Positions 33,323 to 45,865 of a DNA stretch of 64,000 nucleotides are shown here, in pieces. Below the pieces are notes generated by a model. That model ran no database searches. It worked only from the letters and a program-made list of their open reading frames with translations, and was not told where the DNA came from. Positions within the stretch are counted from its first letter, which is position 1. Each line of letters begins with the position of its first letter. The position numbers were made by a program, and so were the translations under genes. Where the stretch lies: assembly GCA_022478985.1 (NCBI GenBank), contig JAKSZP010014869.1:17048-81047 (forward strand), given 5' to 3'. The stretch is from Massospora cicadina (Eukaryota; Entomophthoromycota; Entomophthoromycetes; Entomophthorales; Entomophthoraceae).

Positions 33323-35200
33323 ATGGAGAATAATGACAGTCAAAATGATACCCAGGATCGTGCCAGAAGTGTGACTAACTGGGTCACTCTGTCAAGATAT
33401 GAAGTAATTCCTCTGCAGCCTGAAGCATTGGAGTTTAAGGAAATTTGTTAATTTTACCTAATGTTGATCAACGTCAGTATCAAGTTCAGGTTAATCAAAT
33501 TGGAAATACAATTCAGCAATTAATTAATGGGATTTATCTTATTTGCAATTGTTATCTCCGCTCTAGGGCTACTGTGGGTCCTTTGATAATGTGAATATTG
33601 TATAAATAAAATTAATTATTGGCTATTGAGTTGGCAACTATAAACAAACGTTATTTTTGTAATTTTGTACACCGTACGTTGCATCATTTTCTTCATATCC
33701 TTGGAGTACATCATTCTGAGTTGAACAGAAAGTAAGAAAGTTTCATGAACTACAGCAGTGATAGACTTCTATAATAATGCTACAGCCTATGTTCATGACA
33801 ATAAAAATGCTATTCTGGACAAACAACGTTGGATAAATGAAGCTCAAATGCAACCTGCCTTAATTGATAAGGGATCTAAGTGTATCTTGACGATCAATTC
33901 ATTTAACAGTTCTAAGGACACAATTTTGGTTTAACTCAGAGAATTAATCAAATTGAAGTTACATTACAATATATGTAGCAAAGTTGTCAGAAGCTGTCCA
34001 CTAGGACGACATGAAAGGACCTTGTGGGCACAGAGGGCATGAAGGTCATTCTGGCTTAAATGGACAAGAAGGACTCCCAGTACTGGCTATCCCTGTATCT
34101 GGAGATGCTGATTCATGGCGAGTAGATATAATTAAAGCTTTAGCTACCTTGAAGTCTCAATTGAAAAGGTGCTACAGGATCTAAGGTCCGCCTTGATGTA
34201 AGTCCCTTTGACCTTCAACTTTCTTTGAGTGCCTTATCCACTGAAGTGGATAACTTTACTGTATATACTAAAGTTGTTGACGGACATCTAATCCAATTAG
34301 ATGACAAATGTAAATGAATTAATGACTTATTAAGCCAATGTGAAGCTCAATTATGAGCCCATTAAATTGAGATTCAGACTATGAAAGATCAGCACACTAA
34401 AAACGCTTCAGCATTCTTCATAAATCAAATTTTGAGATAATCTCAAGAAGAATTAGAGGCTATTTAAAAAAATCATCATACCGGCTACCCTGACTAACTT
34501 ATATTAAATCCTCTGCTCCTGGTGTGGTTGATTGCTTAATACTTTATCAACCCTTGTAGCTTCTTCTTTCAAACCTAGTTTCAAAGAAAACTATTTTCAA
34601 TGGGACAGGAGAGTACTACTTTATTCTTGCACGCCTATGATAGTGCAATGCAAGAAGCAACTACCATCAAGAGGTCAAGCATATTTATTCTCTCTTAAGC
34701 AGTGCCTCCTAAGAGATACTGTCTCCTTGCCTTAGAAAGGCTAATCTTAATGTCAAGTTTGACCCTTTAATTCAGAGTTTGGAATTTTAAAAACCCTTTC
34801 AAATCAGAAGCAAACTTTAATGTGCATCCATTGAACAAGGAGAAAGCCCTTTTGAATTTGCTATTCATTTCTATACCAACACTCAACCTTTTGTGACTAT
34901 TAAGAGAATTAATTTGGATGATGCATCACTGCAGTAATTTCAGCCTTAGAACTACGTACTGAAGTCCAAATCAACTTTATTGGCCTGAAGCGTACCTTCA
35001 AATGTATCTGGGATATTAAGGAAGCTCTTATCAAAAAATTTCCTGCCAACATATGTTCACAGAAGGTTCTACCTTCTCTAACTGATCTAGAGTACATAAA
35101 GTAGATTCTAAAAAGGAGATCCGGTGTACCTATTGTAATGGAACCTGTCATCAGTCACAATATTGTTGGAAACGACGTTTTGATATGGTGGGAAAATAGG
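33323..35200 (+). pseudogene. Element E gag: collagen-like segment and CCHC knuckle
   Basis: ATG at 33323 (MENNDSQNDTQDRARSVTNW). The N-terminal domain is broken at about 33450 and resumes near 33750 (DFYNNATAYVHDNKNAILDK). At 34017-34079 seven consecutive G-X-Y triplets (GPC GHR GHE GHS ...) are uninterrupted, followed by SGDADSWRVDIIKALATLKS. Capsid-like sequence follows from about 34470 to 35080. The zinc knuckle CTYCNGTCHQSQYC, at 35125-35166, has perfect C-x2-C-x4-H-x4-C spacing. Gag should build the particle; the collagen-like run could form a trimeric or flexible spacer. Stops are scattered through it. Confidence 0.7.
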
Positions 35201-35412
35201 GGTCAACATTAAAAGTGAGTCTCTTCATGTTGACAATACCACTAAGCCTTGACCTAAGTCTATTTTACCTAATATTATAGAACAAGTTATCTAAGCGGAA
35301 TTGGAGGAGGTGATCAAGACTTTCAATGGTAAATAAAGATACTACTTTATCTTATTTCTTTCTCAAGGAGAAATTCACGATACTCAATTTGCCTACATAA
35401 TTTGGTAGCTTA

Positions 35413-35720
35413 GTGACTCGAGTGACAGTGAAAATTCAAAAAGTTTCAGTCCTAGCCATTGTGAATAGTGGCTCACCTATTAATGTCATAGCTAGAAAAC
35501 TTATGAATCGGATAAAGATGGCTCCAAATGTAACTCACTATATGGAGTATGGGACTACTGGTTCTTTATGCACTCATGCTATCAGAGCTTACTCACCCTT
35601 ACCTATATAATCTGTAAAATTATTGAGAGCAATCTCTTCTGTTGCCTTAGATAATTCATTTTATGATCCCTTGCTTTGTACTCTTTTAATAAATCAGAGA
35701 GTTATAGTTATTTGAGGTAA
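35413..35720 (+). pseudogene. Element E protease
   Basis: VTVKIQKVSVLAIVNSGSPI then NVIARKLMNRIKMAP: a retropepsin of Gypsy type with the catalytic DSG changed to NSG (Asp codon lost by one G-to-A change). HYMEYGTTGSLCTHAIRAYS follows. The related copy after E (about 55690-55960) reads KVAPDIAHYQEYGMAG at the same place. The frame ends at 35610 and the element is soon broken by X5. Confidence 0.7.
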
Positions 35721-35849
35721 GCTGACCAGAGGATGAACATTACTGAAACAAATAACCAGGCGAGCCAAAAACACAAACTAAATACCCTAAATGAGCAGCT
35801 AGACACTTAAAAATGAAATAACCTACCAGGTGTAGCAGCGGTGTTTACT

Positions 35850-37520
35850 TAACGCACCATGGCGGAGGGGGAGGGGAATTAGGCAGATTATCAATTTTGG
35901 TTTTACCATTAAAGAGGTGGATCAATGCTGATAACAAGGGTTGTGGGAATTCACAGGATGAGGGTCAAGTGAAATAGATAATTGTTGAGATTGTCATTGC
36001 CAAATTTGGGCCTGGAGCAAAGCCTCCAGGAGTTCAGCAACATGGTGATCAGCTTGTATGCATGCATCAGGAAGCTGAGCGAAGTTTGTAATATTGGCTC
36101 TGGTGATATGCATGGGGAAAAACTGCCAGTGCAGCAACATTCTTGACTGTGGAGTTAACAGTTTCAGTTAATCGTTTGATTTCTACTTTTGCAACCTCAG
36201 GGAAATCAGGAGGGAATTGGGTGACATGTATCTTTTCCTTAATTTCAGCAAAAGAGAGTGCCACAGCGTCACAGAGATGGCGACTTTTGGGTGAGGGCAC
36301 CACAGCCTTGGAAAGCTTATGGTCGCTCAAGAAAGGGTTAGCTGTGGGTTTGGGGACTTATTTCTTGGGTGGGAATGAGGAATCGAAGTCTGAAAGCAGA
36401 TATGGATATAAAATAATCAGAAGGTCCAGAGGCGGGACAATTTTACCAGATTTGGTCACTTCATTCAATGTGTCCCAGGGATTTTGGTTATTGTGGGATT
36501 GAGTTGGAGAGATGTGAGTGTGGTTGAATAGGTTTTGGGGAGGAAAATTGTTTGGTTTGAATTTGGGGCCAAAACCTTCTTCTGATTGATTAAATTGTAA
36601 GAAAATTGGTCAGCTTGGTTTTGGTTGCAAGGTTTTGCTGAACTTTTGAGCGCTCAGCTGGAGGGAGTAGGGCTGCCAAATTCCCACTTAACGCTGTTGG
36701 TGTGACATGGGTGGGTTTGGCGGTTTTTACATTGTTTGAACTGTATCAACTGGCCTTTTTGAAAAGTTCAGTTCATGGCATAGGGGGCAAACTGTGCTGC
36801 CATTGTCGATGTGATCCCAAAAGAAGTGATCCAGTGTGGATGTGATATAGGAACACAATGGGATGTGCTGGGCTAGGGCTGGCTGGTGGGGGTAATGATG
36901 GCCATTGCCCAAGGTGACACAAGTCGCTCAGCACCGCTTGGGACAAGGAAGTGGAGGATGGGGTTTTGTGCCATATTTATGGACAGCCCTGTCATCAAAT
37001 ACATAGAGTGTTTGAGGAGTAAGCTTTGAGGAAGGTTTGCAAAGGTCACCACAAATGTGGTATCACTGGGGAGGCGTGTAAAGGTGGTGGTAATGAGTGT
37101 GTTTTTATATATTAGAGGCGTTGCTGCTGCAGCGGCTGCGTCCTCTTAAGTGGGGAAGCCTATATCAAATAGCCCTTGTAAGGGCAGAGGTCAATAAACC
37201 CTGCTGATGCAAAGGTGGTCGTTGCCAGCTTTTTTTGTGCTTTGTCAGCATATGGGAAGAGATGTCCATACTCAACGTGGAGGCAAAAGCAAATATTGGA
37301 TTGGGGTAGGGCTAGGTGTGGGGTCAGCTTGGGTGGACTAACGCATGGTGCAGTATTAAGTCCCCTGGAGGGAAAAAAAGGCCCGTTGCATTTGGCGGGC
37401 TGGATGAGCCAATCCACCTGCGTATTCCTACTGGGAGATAAATGCTATTGGGTGGAGCACCACTGCAACACTCTGAGGCAGCAGGTGATGGATCCAAGGT
37501 CATGAAATGGAAGATTGGTA
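35850..37520 (-). mobile_element. X5: ORF1-only LINE family copy inside element E
   Basis: Minus strand. The 37160-37480 part reads DWLIQPAKCNGPFFPSRGLN and NICFCLHVEYGHLFPYADKA, aligning with X3. ATFVVTFANLPQSLLLKHSM (about 36990-37050) is the second block. DHFFWDHIDNGSTVCPLCHE followed by LNFSKR (about 36760-36830) is the knuckle, with its His and last Cys lost. A Pro-rich middle is followed by DFPEVAKVEIKRLTETVNST (36150-36210) and ADHHVAELLEALLQAQIW (about 36000-36060), like the X3 C-terminus. CCATGGTGCGTTAAGTAAAC near 35860 matches the 3' UTR of X1. Ends are approximate. Confidence 0.7.
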
Positions 37521-37599
37521 TTGTGAGGTGACATTGGAAATTGACTGGGTTTTTTCAAAATTGCTCAAAAGTGATGTCAAGTGGTAAGAAAAGTAATAA

Positions 37600-38689
37600 T
37601 GAATAAATTAATTATTATAATTATGCTGAAGGATTTTTTTCTCTCCATGGGAATCAAGTGCAATTTTTTTAAAAACCCTTCTGATGAAACTAAATTTGAG
37701 TTTAGTAATGTCTAAATGAAAAAATATAACATTGATTGATTAGGTATCTTGTATGTGGGATAGAGTCTGACTGTCTCTAAATCAGGAGATATATAAGAAG
37801 TTATGCCACTTATTCACCTAAGACTATGGTAATTCCACCTAAATCTCATGTTATTGTGGACACTCGAGTTCATGCTACTAGACCCCCTGGGAAGTTAATA
37901 GATAATCAGGAATATCAGAATTCTTTGGTAGGATAAGATTTTAGACTCATCCAGGATTTTAGATCCTGTATATGCTGGTTTTAGTTCAGTTTTGTTAGAA
38001 AACTTAATAAATACAACAATACTTGCTGGACAAAATACCACAATTCTTTCATTTACCAATTTGCTGTTGATAAAGTAGAAGATGCTTGAAGCTTTAGTAT
38101 TTAAGAGATATAAATCTTTAGCAGCTCTCTACCATTGGCCATACTAGCCCTTACTTTGATCCTGGAATAGACACTTATCAGTTTAAAGATTTAGACAAAT
38201 TGTTGAAGAAATACTAAGATTTGTAAAAATTATACATACATTTTGTTAAGATGAATGGTATAGAACACCAAATAGAGACTGAAGATCGGCCCCATTTTGC
38301 GCCAGAGTATATCAAAAGGGTAAGGTTGAAGCTCAGGTGACGGTTGAACTTAAACAACTTATTAAATTTTAGATTATTGGTTCCATCCTTTAGTCACTAG
38401 GCCTCTCCCTTTTATTAGTCCAAAAAAAGATGGTGGCTATATAGTGGTAATGGACTACCAACGCCTTAATGCATATACTAAGATGACAGTTATACCTTTC
38501 ATTGGATTGACGATTCTCTTCAGCTAATTGCTGGCGCCCAATACTTTTTTACCATAGAACTAGAAAGTAGATATTGCCAAATATAGATAGATTCAGAAGA
38601 CCTACCTAAATATGCCTTAACAGCTAATGAAGGATTGTTTGAGCCCACATAGAATGCCACAGTGTTTTTTAACGCCCCAGCTACTTTCT
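37600..38689 (+). pseudogene. Element E pol linker and first half of RT
   Basis: After X5 the plus strand returns to Gypsy pol. PEYIKRVRLKLR (38305 on) and the FISPKKDGGYIVVMDYQRLN block (about 38415-38470) are the RT fingers. Then the YCQIQIDSEDLPKYALTANE stretch (38575-38635) and FFNAPATFF (38667-38690), where LINE-2 has inserted. The palm motifs resume at 43974. A stop lies between EPT and NATVFF. Confidence 0.7.
38674..38689. repeat. Target-site duplication of LINE-2, left copy
   Basis: GCCCCAGCTACTTTCT, identical to 43958-43973. Confidence 0.92.
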
Positions 38690-38744
38690 TTTTATATTTT
38701 TTGCGGGGAAGGCCGACCATGGGACGGACACTTCCGAATATGAC

Positions 38745-39532
38745 TCAGACGAGACAAAACTTAGTACCAGGTGAGGCACCCCAGAGAAGCGATGCTATCT
38801 CTAGTTGCCAGCGGGAACGCCACTTATGGGAAGGGGAGGGAACGTGTGTAGGGGGCGTAGCCACTATTGAGCACGTGTGGAGGAAGGGGTCTGATTTGAT
38901 AAACCAGACTGGGAACCAGGAGGAGAACAGCTGCCGGCGACGTGGTGGGAGATATCCAAACATCCAAGCTTGAAAGTGATCCACCAAATGAGACCGGAAT
39001 CTGTGGACAGTTTCAGGGAGGGTGGGGATGGATCCGGCGATGGCATCCAAGACAATCGTGTGGATAGTCCACATGGCGATTGCAACCACCAGAGCACGAA
39101 GGGAGGGTGGGAGGGGGAGGCCATTGATGAAGCAAACATATCTCTTGACAGACTGAAGGGATGTGTTTGATCCTGGCCTAGCAGACGTTGGACTTCGCGC
39201 CATATTACTTTAGAGGTGGGGCACTTCTCCAGGCGGTGAAACAGCGTTCCATACTGGCCACACACGACACAGGATGAGTGTAAAGCATTAGAGCGCTCAG
39301 CTGTACGATACACCCGCCTCAGGTAGCGCCACACATGGGAGCGGACTTGAGGCTGCAACAGAGGATGGTGTGCGTATTTCCAGATAGTCTTTTGGGTCTC
39401 AGTGGAATAAGGGATGTCCATCATGTCCAGGTAGTCCACCCTGGATAGGACTTGGGGTCGAATGGGGATCACGCCATCATGGATGGGTAGCCCCTGTACC
39501 TCTTGTGTGAACTGAGGAGAGGGGCGGCCTCT
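38745..39532 (-). pseudogene. LINE-2 ORF2, C-terminal zinc region
   Basis: SSCVVCGQYGTLFHRLEKCP (about 39215-39275) is a C-x2-C..H..C motif of the type that follows RT in L1-like elements. Preceded by HVWRYLRRVYRTAERS. Two frames overlap (38864-39472 and 38745-39203), reflecting another slip near 39200. LINE-3 has the same block (CVVCGQYETLVHRLEECP). Confidence 0.8.
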
Positions 39533-41640
39533 TCAGGTTGTATGTCCACTAATACGAATTCTCCACTCTGCGCTTTGCATGGAGAGTAGGATTTGTTTGT
39601 AGTGGGTTTTGGTCCCGTGAGGACCTGTGGCTGATGTGTGTGATGCGAGGTATTTCATCAGGGAGTGGGGGTTTGATGGATTGTTGAGGCCCAAGGCTCG
39701 GGAGAAGTTAGAGCGGGCTGCGCGGGACCAGTGTTGGGATGGGAGTGTAGGAGCAGTGATGGCCGCAATCCAGGTGCCTAGGATCTTGGCGGCATGGGCT
39801 TTGAAGTCAAGTAGGCCCATGCCACCATGATGATGAGGGCCAAACATGACCTCTAGCCATACTGGTGGAGGGCGGCCTGACCAAAGCCAACCTTGTAGCA
39901 AAGCATACAGGGATTTGAAGAAGCTTGGGGAGAAGGGGATGGCGTGGGCTCCAAACCAGACTTTGGATAGGAGCATAGAGTTGGCAAGAACAACCCTGCC
40001 AGTGAGGGTAGTAGGGTGGGCTCTGAGAGAGGCGATTCGCTTCGTCACGTTGTCCAGTATATGGCCCTCCATTACTGCTGACGCGTATCCTCCTGCCTCC
40101 AACCGCACGCCCAGATGGCGTACCGGTCCTATGGTAGGTCGCGGCACAAAGGGGAGCACCAGTGGAGCGGTGTGTTTTGAGTTAGTAAGGCGTGGACTTG
40201 GGCGAGCAGCTGGGCTGGGTTGGGAACTACTTGCTGGGGCCCAGCAGTTCTGAAACTGACCAAGGAGGATGATTTCGGTTCTGGAGGCGTTCAGTGCCGC
40301 GTTGCTTACCCGGGAATATTCCTGGATGAGGGCTTCAAGCGCGCGTGCATCTTTGTTATTAGACACCCCCACCACGCAATCATCTGCAAATGCCATCATC
40401 TTGACTGGGGTTTGGCCTGGCACATGGACCCCAGTGAGTTGGGCATTCACATTTCGCAGTAGTGGGTCAAGGCTGAAGTTGTATAAGAGTGGGCTCAGGG
40501 GGTCCCCTTGTCACAGGCCCCTTTGAGGATGGACTACTTCCATTAGGAAACCTGGGCCGCGCACAGCCATTGTTGCAGATTCCGTGAGCAGCATCACCCA
40601 GTTAATGAAGCGGGGAGGTAGGCGGAATTGTTGGAGGCAGGCCTAAGGTATTCCCAGTTTACTCTATCATAGGCCTTTTGTTGGTCCAAGAATACAAGTG
40701 CCCCAGAGGCTGTGGATTGACACACATTAGCCACAGAGTGCACGTTATCCCAAATCGACCTTCTGGGGATAAAACCGAATTGTTCTGGAGAGATGGTGGC
40801 AGATGCTACAGTTCCTAAACGGTTTGCCATGATTTTTGTTAAAATTTTGGTGTCTGTGTTTGTTAGAGAAATGGGGCGCCAGTTGGCTAAGTCTAGCCTA
40901 TCCCCTTTCTTGAAGAGTGTGAATGTAAAAGCCTCATGTCCTCCTGGTAGGAGGCGCATTTCCAACAGGCTTTGGTTGAGTGAGGCTAGCAGCAATGGGG
41001 ATATATATTTAAAATATTTTTTGTAGAACTCATATGGAACGCCATCTGGGCCTGGGCATTTTCGGTTTGGCGCACCATGAATGGTAGTCCATAATTCGTT
41101 TGGAGTAATTAAATTCATTATTTCCAGGTATCAGAAAATGGTGTGGATATGAGCTCTGTCGAGAAATTCTGCCATTTTGGCCGGCTGAATTGGTTCAGCT
41201 CAGTATAACTCGGAGTAATATCTTTGCATTTCAATTGCCACTTCAGCCAGTGTGTCCACAATAGAATTATCCGATCTTTGCACCTGTGTGCAGGCCATGC
41301 TCTGGCGTGGTGCAAAATTTTTTTGAAGAAGTATGCGGTGCACTTGTCGCCTTTAGTGATGCATGTGGCCCTGTATTGGACACAAACCTGATGTTTGTGT
41401 TGCCTTTCAAGTGCATTGAGGTGGGCTGCTGCTTCCGCCCACTTCTGGCCCCATGCAGGGCTATATCCTGAGGCTGGAATGTTGGACTCCAAATGGGCCA
41501 ATTCTGCCAGCGCATGCGATATAACTGCCAATGTGGCTCGTGAGCATCTGGATGAGAGATGGCGATAGTGGCGGATGGTGTCTTTTTTGAAAAGTTGACC
41601 ATGTGGAAATGGGGTCCGCGCAAAACGGTGCAACAAACAA
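39533..41640 (-). pseudogene. LINE-2 ORF2, linker and reverse transcriptase
   Basis: The linker is at 41118-41636. RT then runs in two frames. Fingers: KCPGPDGVPYEFYKKYFKYI, LANWRPISLTNTDTKILTKI, PEQFGFIPRRSIWDN and LVFLDQQKAYDRVNWEYL (40594-41118). After a slip near 40500-40590 the palm has MAFADDCVVGVSNN (40380-40420), catalytic Asp pair intact, then FGAHAIPFSPSFFKSLYALL. It stops at 39533, where the next frame takes over. A GD-P-LSP block (about 40490) lies in the slip region. Confidence 0.85.
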
Positions 41641-42430
41641 TTTTGCCAAAGTTGCCTCTTCCACCCACGTGGAAAATCCTAGCGACGCAAGCTCTGGGGG
41701 GCAGGTTTTGCACCAATGTGGGGCCTTTGCAACTGTGACAGGTAAGTGGTATGTTATTGAGACCAGTCGGTGGTTGGATAATTCCATTTTCAATGTTTTG
41801 AAGTGGGAGATGTGGGGTTGGAATTTTGCCAGCGCTAGAATAAGGTCAATGCAGGTCATGGACCTTAATTGGCCGTTGTGGACGTGGGGATGCATCATGT
41901 TTTTGAGCAGTGGGGCATGTCGCGGCAGCGCATCCATTAACCCAAGGGTGGCTTTTAGAACGCGTAGTTCTACATGACCCTGTGGGGCGTGGGGTGAGGG
42001 CGGCCCCGGTCCATTGGTGAGGTTAGCCAACAGTTCATGTCACCAATTAGGAAAGAATTGGGGGTAGCGGAGGGATTTAACAGATGAGAAAAATTCCCAA
42101 CACTCTTGTGCACCATTTGGGGCATAAATTTTGACGATTGTGTGTGCAACATCGGCCCATGAGAAGGTGACAACGAGCACTCAGTCATTTAGGAATGTTT
42201 CTGAAGATGTAAATTTGAAAAATTGTTTTTCCAAATTAGCACCCCACAGTGCTTCAACCAAAAGGATAGGGATGGTAGGAGCATTGTTTTCCAAGCATCC
42301 TCGGAACCTCATGGACAGTAGGTTTCCTGGATGGCCAGGATATCCACGGGTAAATTATTTTGTAAAAAACTCAGTTTCCTAGCCCGGGATGGGGAGGCCT
42401 TGAGTCCGGCGATATTCAGTGTCTCTAGAG
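41461..42430 (-). pseudogene. LINE-2 ORF2, endonuclease domain
   Basis: AP-type endonuclease. LETLNIAGLKASPSRARKLS (about 42350-42415), ILAIQETY with the catalytic Glu (about 42320), FLIGDMN (about 42030-42050), CIDLILAL (about 41840) and SNHRLVSI (about 41765), where SDHR has become SNHR. One stop follows the ETYCP block and the frame changes near 42190 and 42000, so several parts are read. Its position between ORF1 and RT is as in LINE-1. Confidence 0.75.
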
Positions 42431-42651
42431 TGAAGGTTTCCCCATCGCACCTTAGGTGCGATGGGTGGGCCCTGGCCTACCAGCCTCTTCCAGGTCCCCA
42501 CGGGCTTTCACAGCAGCGCGGGTATTAGCAGCAACGCTATCAGGGTTTTTATTAATTTTTGCGGAAAGAATCACGTTGGCTTTGGCCTTTCGCTTTTTGT
42601 TTTCCCGACGTCGGATGAATTTTTTGTGGTGCGGATAAGTTTGGTGCACCG

Positions 42652-43861
42652 TCAAGTGGGGCAAAAAAATTTTTTGGTTGGGATAGGTCCCAAGTCAGTT
42701 TCAACTGGGGCTTGGGTGCAGCAATTGGGTGAGATTGAATCTCCCATCGGATCCTCAGATTGAGTGACCCGTTTGGCTTGGGCCTCCCAATCTAATTGGG
42801 TGATGGATTCCCGAGTTGCTTCCGCCGCAAAGGTCTCCATGTCCTCCTGGCGTTGTGAGTATGGGATGGTGGTGGTGACCTTGGCTGCTTCCTTGGCTGC
42901 GGTCCTATGGGCCTGCTTGGCCTTCTTCCACTCCTGTGGGGAGATGGGCTTTACCAATAGGTAGCAGCCTTGTGCTCCCCACGGGAAAGCCTCTTTGGTG
43001 CTTGCAGTTGGTTCGTAGTGCGCCTCTCCACTGGCCATGGCTGCCGAGGGGTGCTCTTGGAATGTAACGCCCTCTTTAATGGGGCACGCATGTGCCTTAT
43101 GGCCAAACGCGTCACAGTGGGTGCAAATGAGGGGCGCGCTGTCCACGCTTACCCGGAATGGGTGGGTGGTGTGCCCTGCGATGTCAATAAAGGTGGAGTG
43201 CAGGATCTGGGTTAGGTCCTTCACAATCTCCTCAGTTGGGGTCAGAACTGTGATGGCTTTGCCGGTGCACAGGTGTGGCATCAGCGTGAAACGTTGCATT
43301 TCAAAAGATTGTATTTCGCCATATATGGTGAGACCATCTTCCAGGTGTTGCTCCAAAATGTCACGTTTTACCATAGTAGGCACAAAGTCAAACGTGAGGA
43401 AAATTTGGTTTGATTTTGTCCATCTGGTGCGTTTAGTTTCGACGACCCATTGCCCTTCGGGGAGGTCAACCACTATGCGCACTGCTGCAGCCTCGTCTGC
43501 TGCTATTTTGCTTTCAAAACCTAGGTCCAGCCAACCGCGCGATATGGAGTGAGGTGCAACGTACACCGCGGTCGGGAAAATTTTGTGTACATCTTCACAA
43601 AATTTTTCCCATAGGGCCATTTTTGGATGTCCAGATACACATGGACTCTGAATTCCACCGACGAAAGTAGCTGGGAATGTGGCGTGTTGATGTACTGGTT
43701 GCATCATGCTTGCCACGCGAGTATCTCTGGGGAAATTGTGACCGCCAGTTTTTTTAGATTTTTTTCTATTCCACTGGATTCTCCGGGCGTTTTCAAACGT
43801 TAGAGGCCGCGGGCCTTCTGCCTGCTCCTCTTGCCTTGCTTGCCCAACTGCTCCCTGACAT
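42652..43861 (-). pseudogene. LINE-2 ORF1 with CCHC knuckle
   Basis: A 354-codon frame runs to 42652. The likely start is the ATG at 43859-43861 (MSGSSWASKARGAG), which the sister copy LINE-3 shares as MLGSSL. Two slips are then needed to enter the main frame, whose first ATG is at about 43707. Domains: WEKFCEDVHKIFPTAVYVAP and GWLDLGFESKIAADEAAAV, then IFLTFDFVPTMVKRDILEQH, the same central fold region as LINE-1 ORF1. The knuckle CTHCDAFGHKAHAC (about 43090-43135) is intact. The C-terminus ends in a Lys/Ala-rich helix (EWKKAKQAHRTAAKEAAK) and a short tail. Confidence 0.85.
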
Positions 43862-43957
43862 GGGCGCAGACTAATCCCCTCTATGAGATTATCAAACTAG
43901 ATTTAGTCTTGAATTGAATGGGTTGCAAAAGTGTTTGCAATGAGAAAGAAAAGTTTT

Positions 43958-43973
43958 GCCCCAGCTACTTTCT
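43958..43973. repeat. Target-site duplication of LINE-2, right copy
   Basis: GCCCCAGCTACTTTCT, identical to 38674-38689. Confidence 0.92.
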
Positions 43974-45000
43974 AATGAGCAATGGATGGGATTTTAGGTG
44001 ACCTAAAACTTTCCGCATTTTAGTTTACCTTGACAATAAAAATTTATTCTCAAAGATGTTCACATCTCATTTCAATTACCCAAGAGAAGTATTTAACTGA
44101 ATCCATAAGGCCTCACTAGACATGAAGCCATCAAAGGGTGCATTTTTTCAAAATGAGATGGAGTTTCTTGGGCATTGGGTATCAAAGAATGGAAATCAAC
44201 CTCTTCCCAAAAAGGTGAAGTAATTAATAAGATACTTCAGCCTGGTATTTTAAGAGATATATGTTTCTTAGGATGGTAGGATACTACTGACATTTTATAC
44301 TAGATTTGCTGAGCCACCAGAACTCTTAACCTACTTAGTAAAAAAGAAGTACTGTTTGAAGAGAAATTTGAATAAGAACAAACTTCTAACTTGCTTAAGA
44401 CTGCCTTATGTCTCAACAATTTTAATTCATCCTCAATTTAATCAACATATTAATTTTTTACCAATGCCAATGATGTAGCAGCTGGAGCAATCCTCGCTCA
44501 ACATGATGACAATAAGGTATAGTATCAAGGTAAATACTACTAGGACTCTAATCAAGGCGGAGATAAATTATACCATATCTGAGCGAGAGTTCCAGACTGT
44601 CCTGTTGGCTATTAGCAATTCTATCACTATTGTATGATACTCATTTCACTGTGGTCACTGATCATGCCTCATTATTGTAGCTACTCAAATGTAGGACCTC
44701 AATGAATGTTTATCACGCTGGGTCCTTTGCTTACAAAATTATAATTTTCTTATTGAGCAACATGCTGAAATTATCCATTAAATTGCAGATGGTATATCCA
44801 GGATACCTGTCTGGACTGTCCTTACTCCTGAAGAAGATAAAATCTATGATTTTATCATCAAACTGGAAAGAGGTCTTAAGACTAAAAAAATACATGACAA
44901 ACTTGATAAGAAGACCAAAAATACTCAGATTGGAAAATAATTACTCTATAAAATTATCAATGGTTAACGAATTACCTATATCTGCCCCTATACTCTAAAT
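43974..45000 (+). pseudogene. Element E, second half of RT and RNase H
   Basis: Resumes after LINE-2. The YLDxx region reads VYLDNKNLFSKMFTSHFNYP (44025 on), with the second Asp changed to Asn. MEFLGHWVSKNGNQPLPKKV (44160 on) is the connection. RNase H: FTNANDVAAGAILAQHDDNK (44455 on), the VVTDHASLL region (44650 on) and LLQNYNFLIEQHAEIIH (44725 on), then ADGISRIP. Stops and slips abound. Beyond 45000 only scattered pieces are seen up to the left end of D. Confidence 0.65.
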
Positions 45001-45641
45001 GGAAGAAAACGTGGAAGGACATATTGACTTTGTATAAGGTGTCTTTAAAAACCTCTGAGTGTTTGAAGACTTGATACTATTGAGATAGAATGTTAGACAC
45101 TGTCAAAATGCTGGCTTTGTTTAAGGCTCGCTGGTGCTAATAACACAAGATTTGATAATATTAAAAAAGCAGTAGTAGTGAAGCTTATAACTGCTGTAAA
45201 TAAATTAGCGGATTTAAGTAACCACTTATATTATACCAGGAAAGTTTAAATTATGAAAAATTGAGGATTTTTATTATTTTATTAGTGGCAGTGAAAGGGT
45301 AAAAAGGACCCATATTGTTATGTCACTGATTAGTATATAAATGATCTAAAATTCAAAGTGAGATGGATGAGTAATTTCAGTACAAGCTAAATATATCCAA
45401 ATTTAGAAATGTGAGGTTTTGACCTATTGGATCTCTTGAAACTTGCTTTGTTTTGACAGAATGGCCGTGGAAGGGTCAAAAGTGGGTAAACTAGTCCGTT
45501 AGGTAAGGATTTGGTACACTGGAATCAATCACCGTTGGAAAAAGCTTCACATCTGTGAGGACCCCCTATTAAGCTATAAAATACTTGTTCCCTTGTAGAT
45601 AATTTAACAAAATTGTTTTTGGAACGAGGAGGAACCTTATA

Positions 45642-45844
45642 TGGGCTCCCTGATTCCGCTGCTTTGTTGGAGCAATCTGACTACTCGATCTCACTCTTTG
45701 GCTGAGAATTACTAATAAATGTTTTGCCCTGATTCAAAGGGTTCTACCAAGAATTGCAAGTATCTTTTGGCCAATTTCGTCCTTATTCTCGTCCTTCTTT
45801 TAATCAGAACACTCTTATTAAATAATTGGACTTGTATATGTCCA
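45642..45844 (-). repeat. 3' LTR of element D
   Basis: Starts TGGGCTCCCTGATTCC and pairs with 51445-51650. A purine tract (GAAGGGGGTAATGA on the minus strand, about 45846-45860) lies just inside it. Confidence 0.6.
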
Positions 45845-45865
45845 TCATTACCCCCTTCAATAGTG

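Larger units (their letters stand above)
38690..43957 (-). mobile_element. LINE-2: near full-length non-LTR retrotransposon
   Basis: 5268 bp inserted in the RT of E, with a perfect 16-bp duplication. On the minus strand: ORF1 with zinc knuckle, endonuclease, RT, C-terminal zinc motif, short 3' UTR and an A/T-rich tail (AAAAAATATAAAAA). It is a different family from LINE-1 in sequence and tail, but has the same design. LINE-3 (58031-63294, 5264 bp) is a sister copy. GC-richer than its host. Confidence 0.92.
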
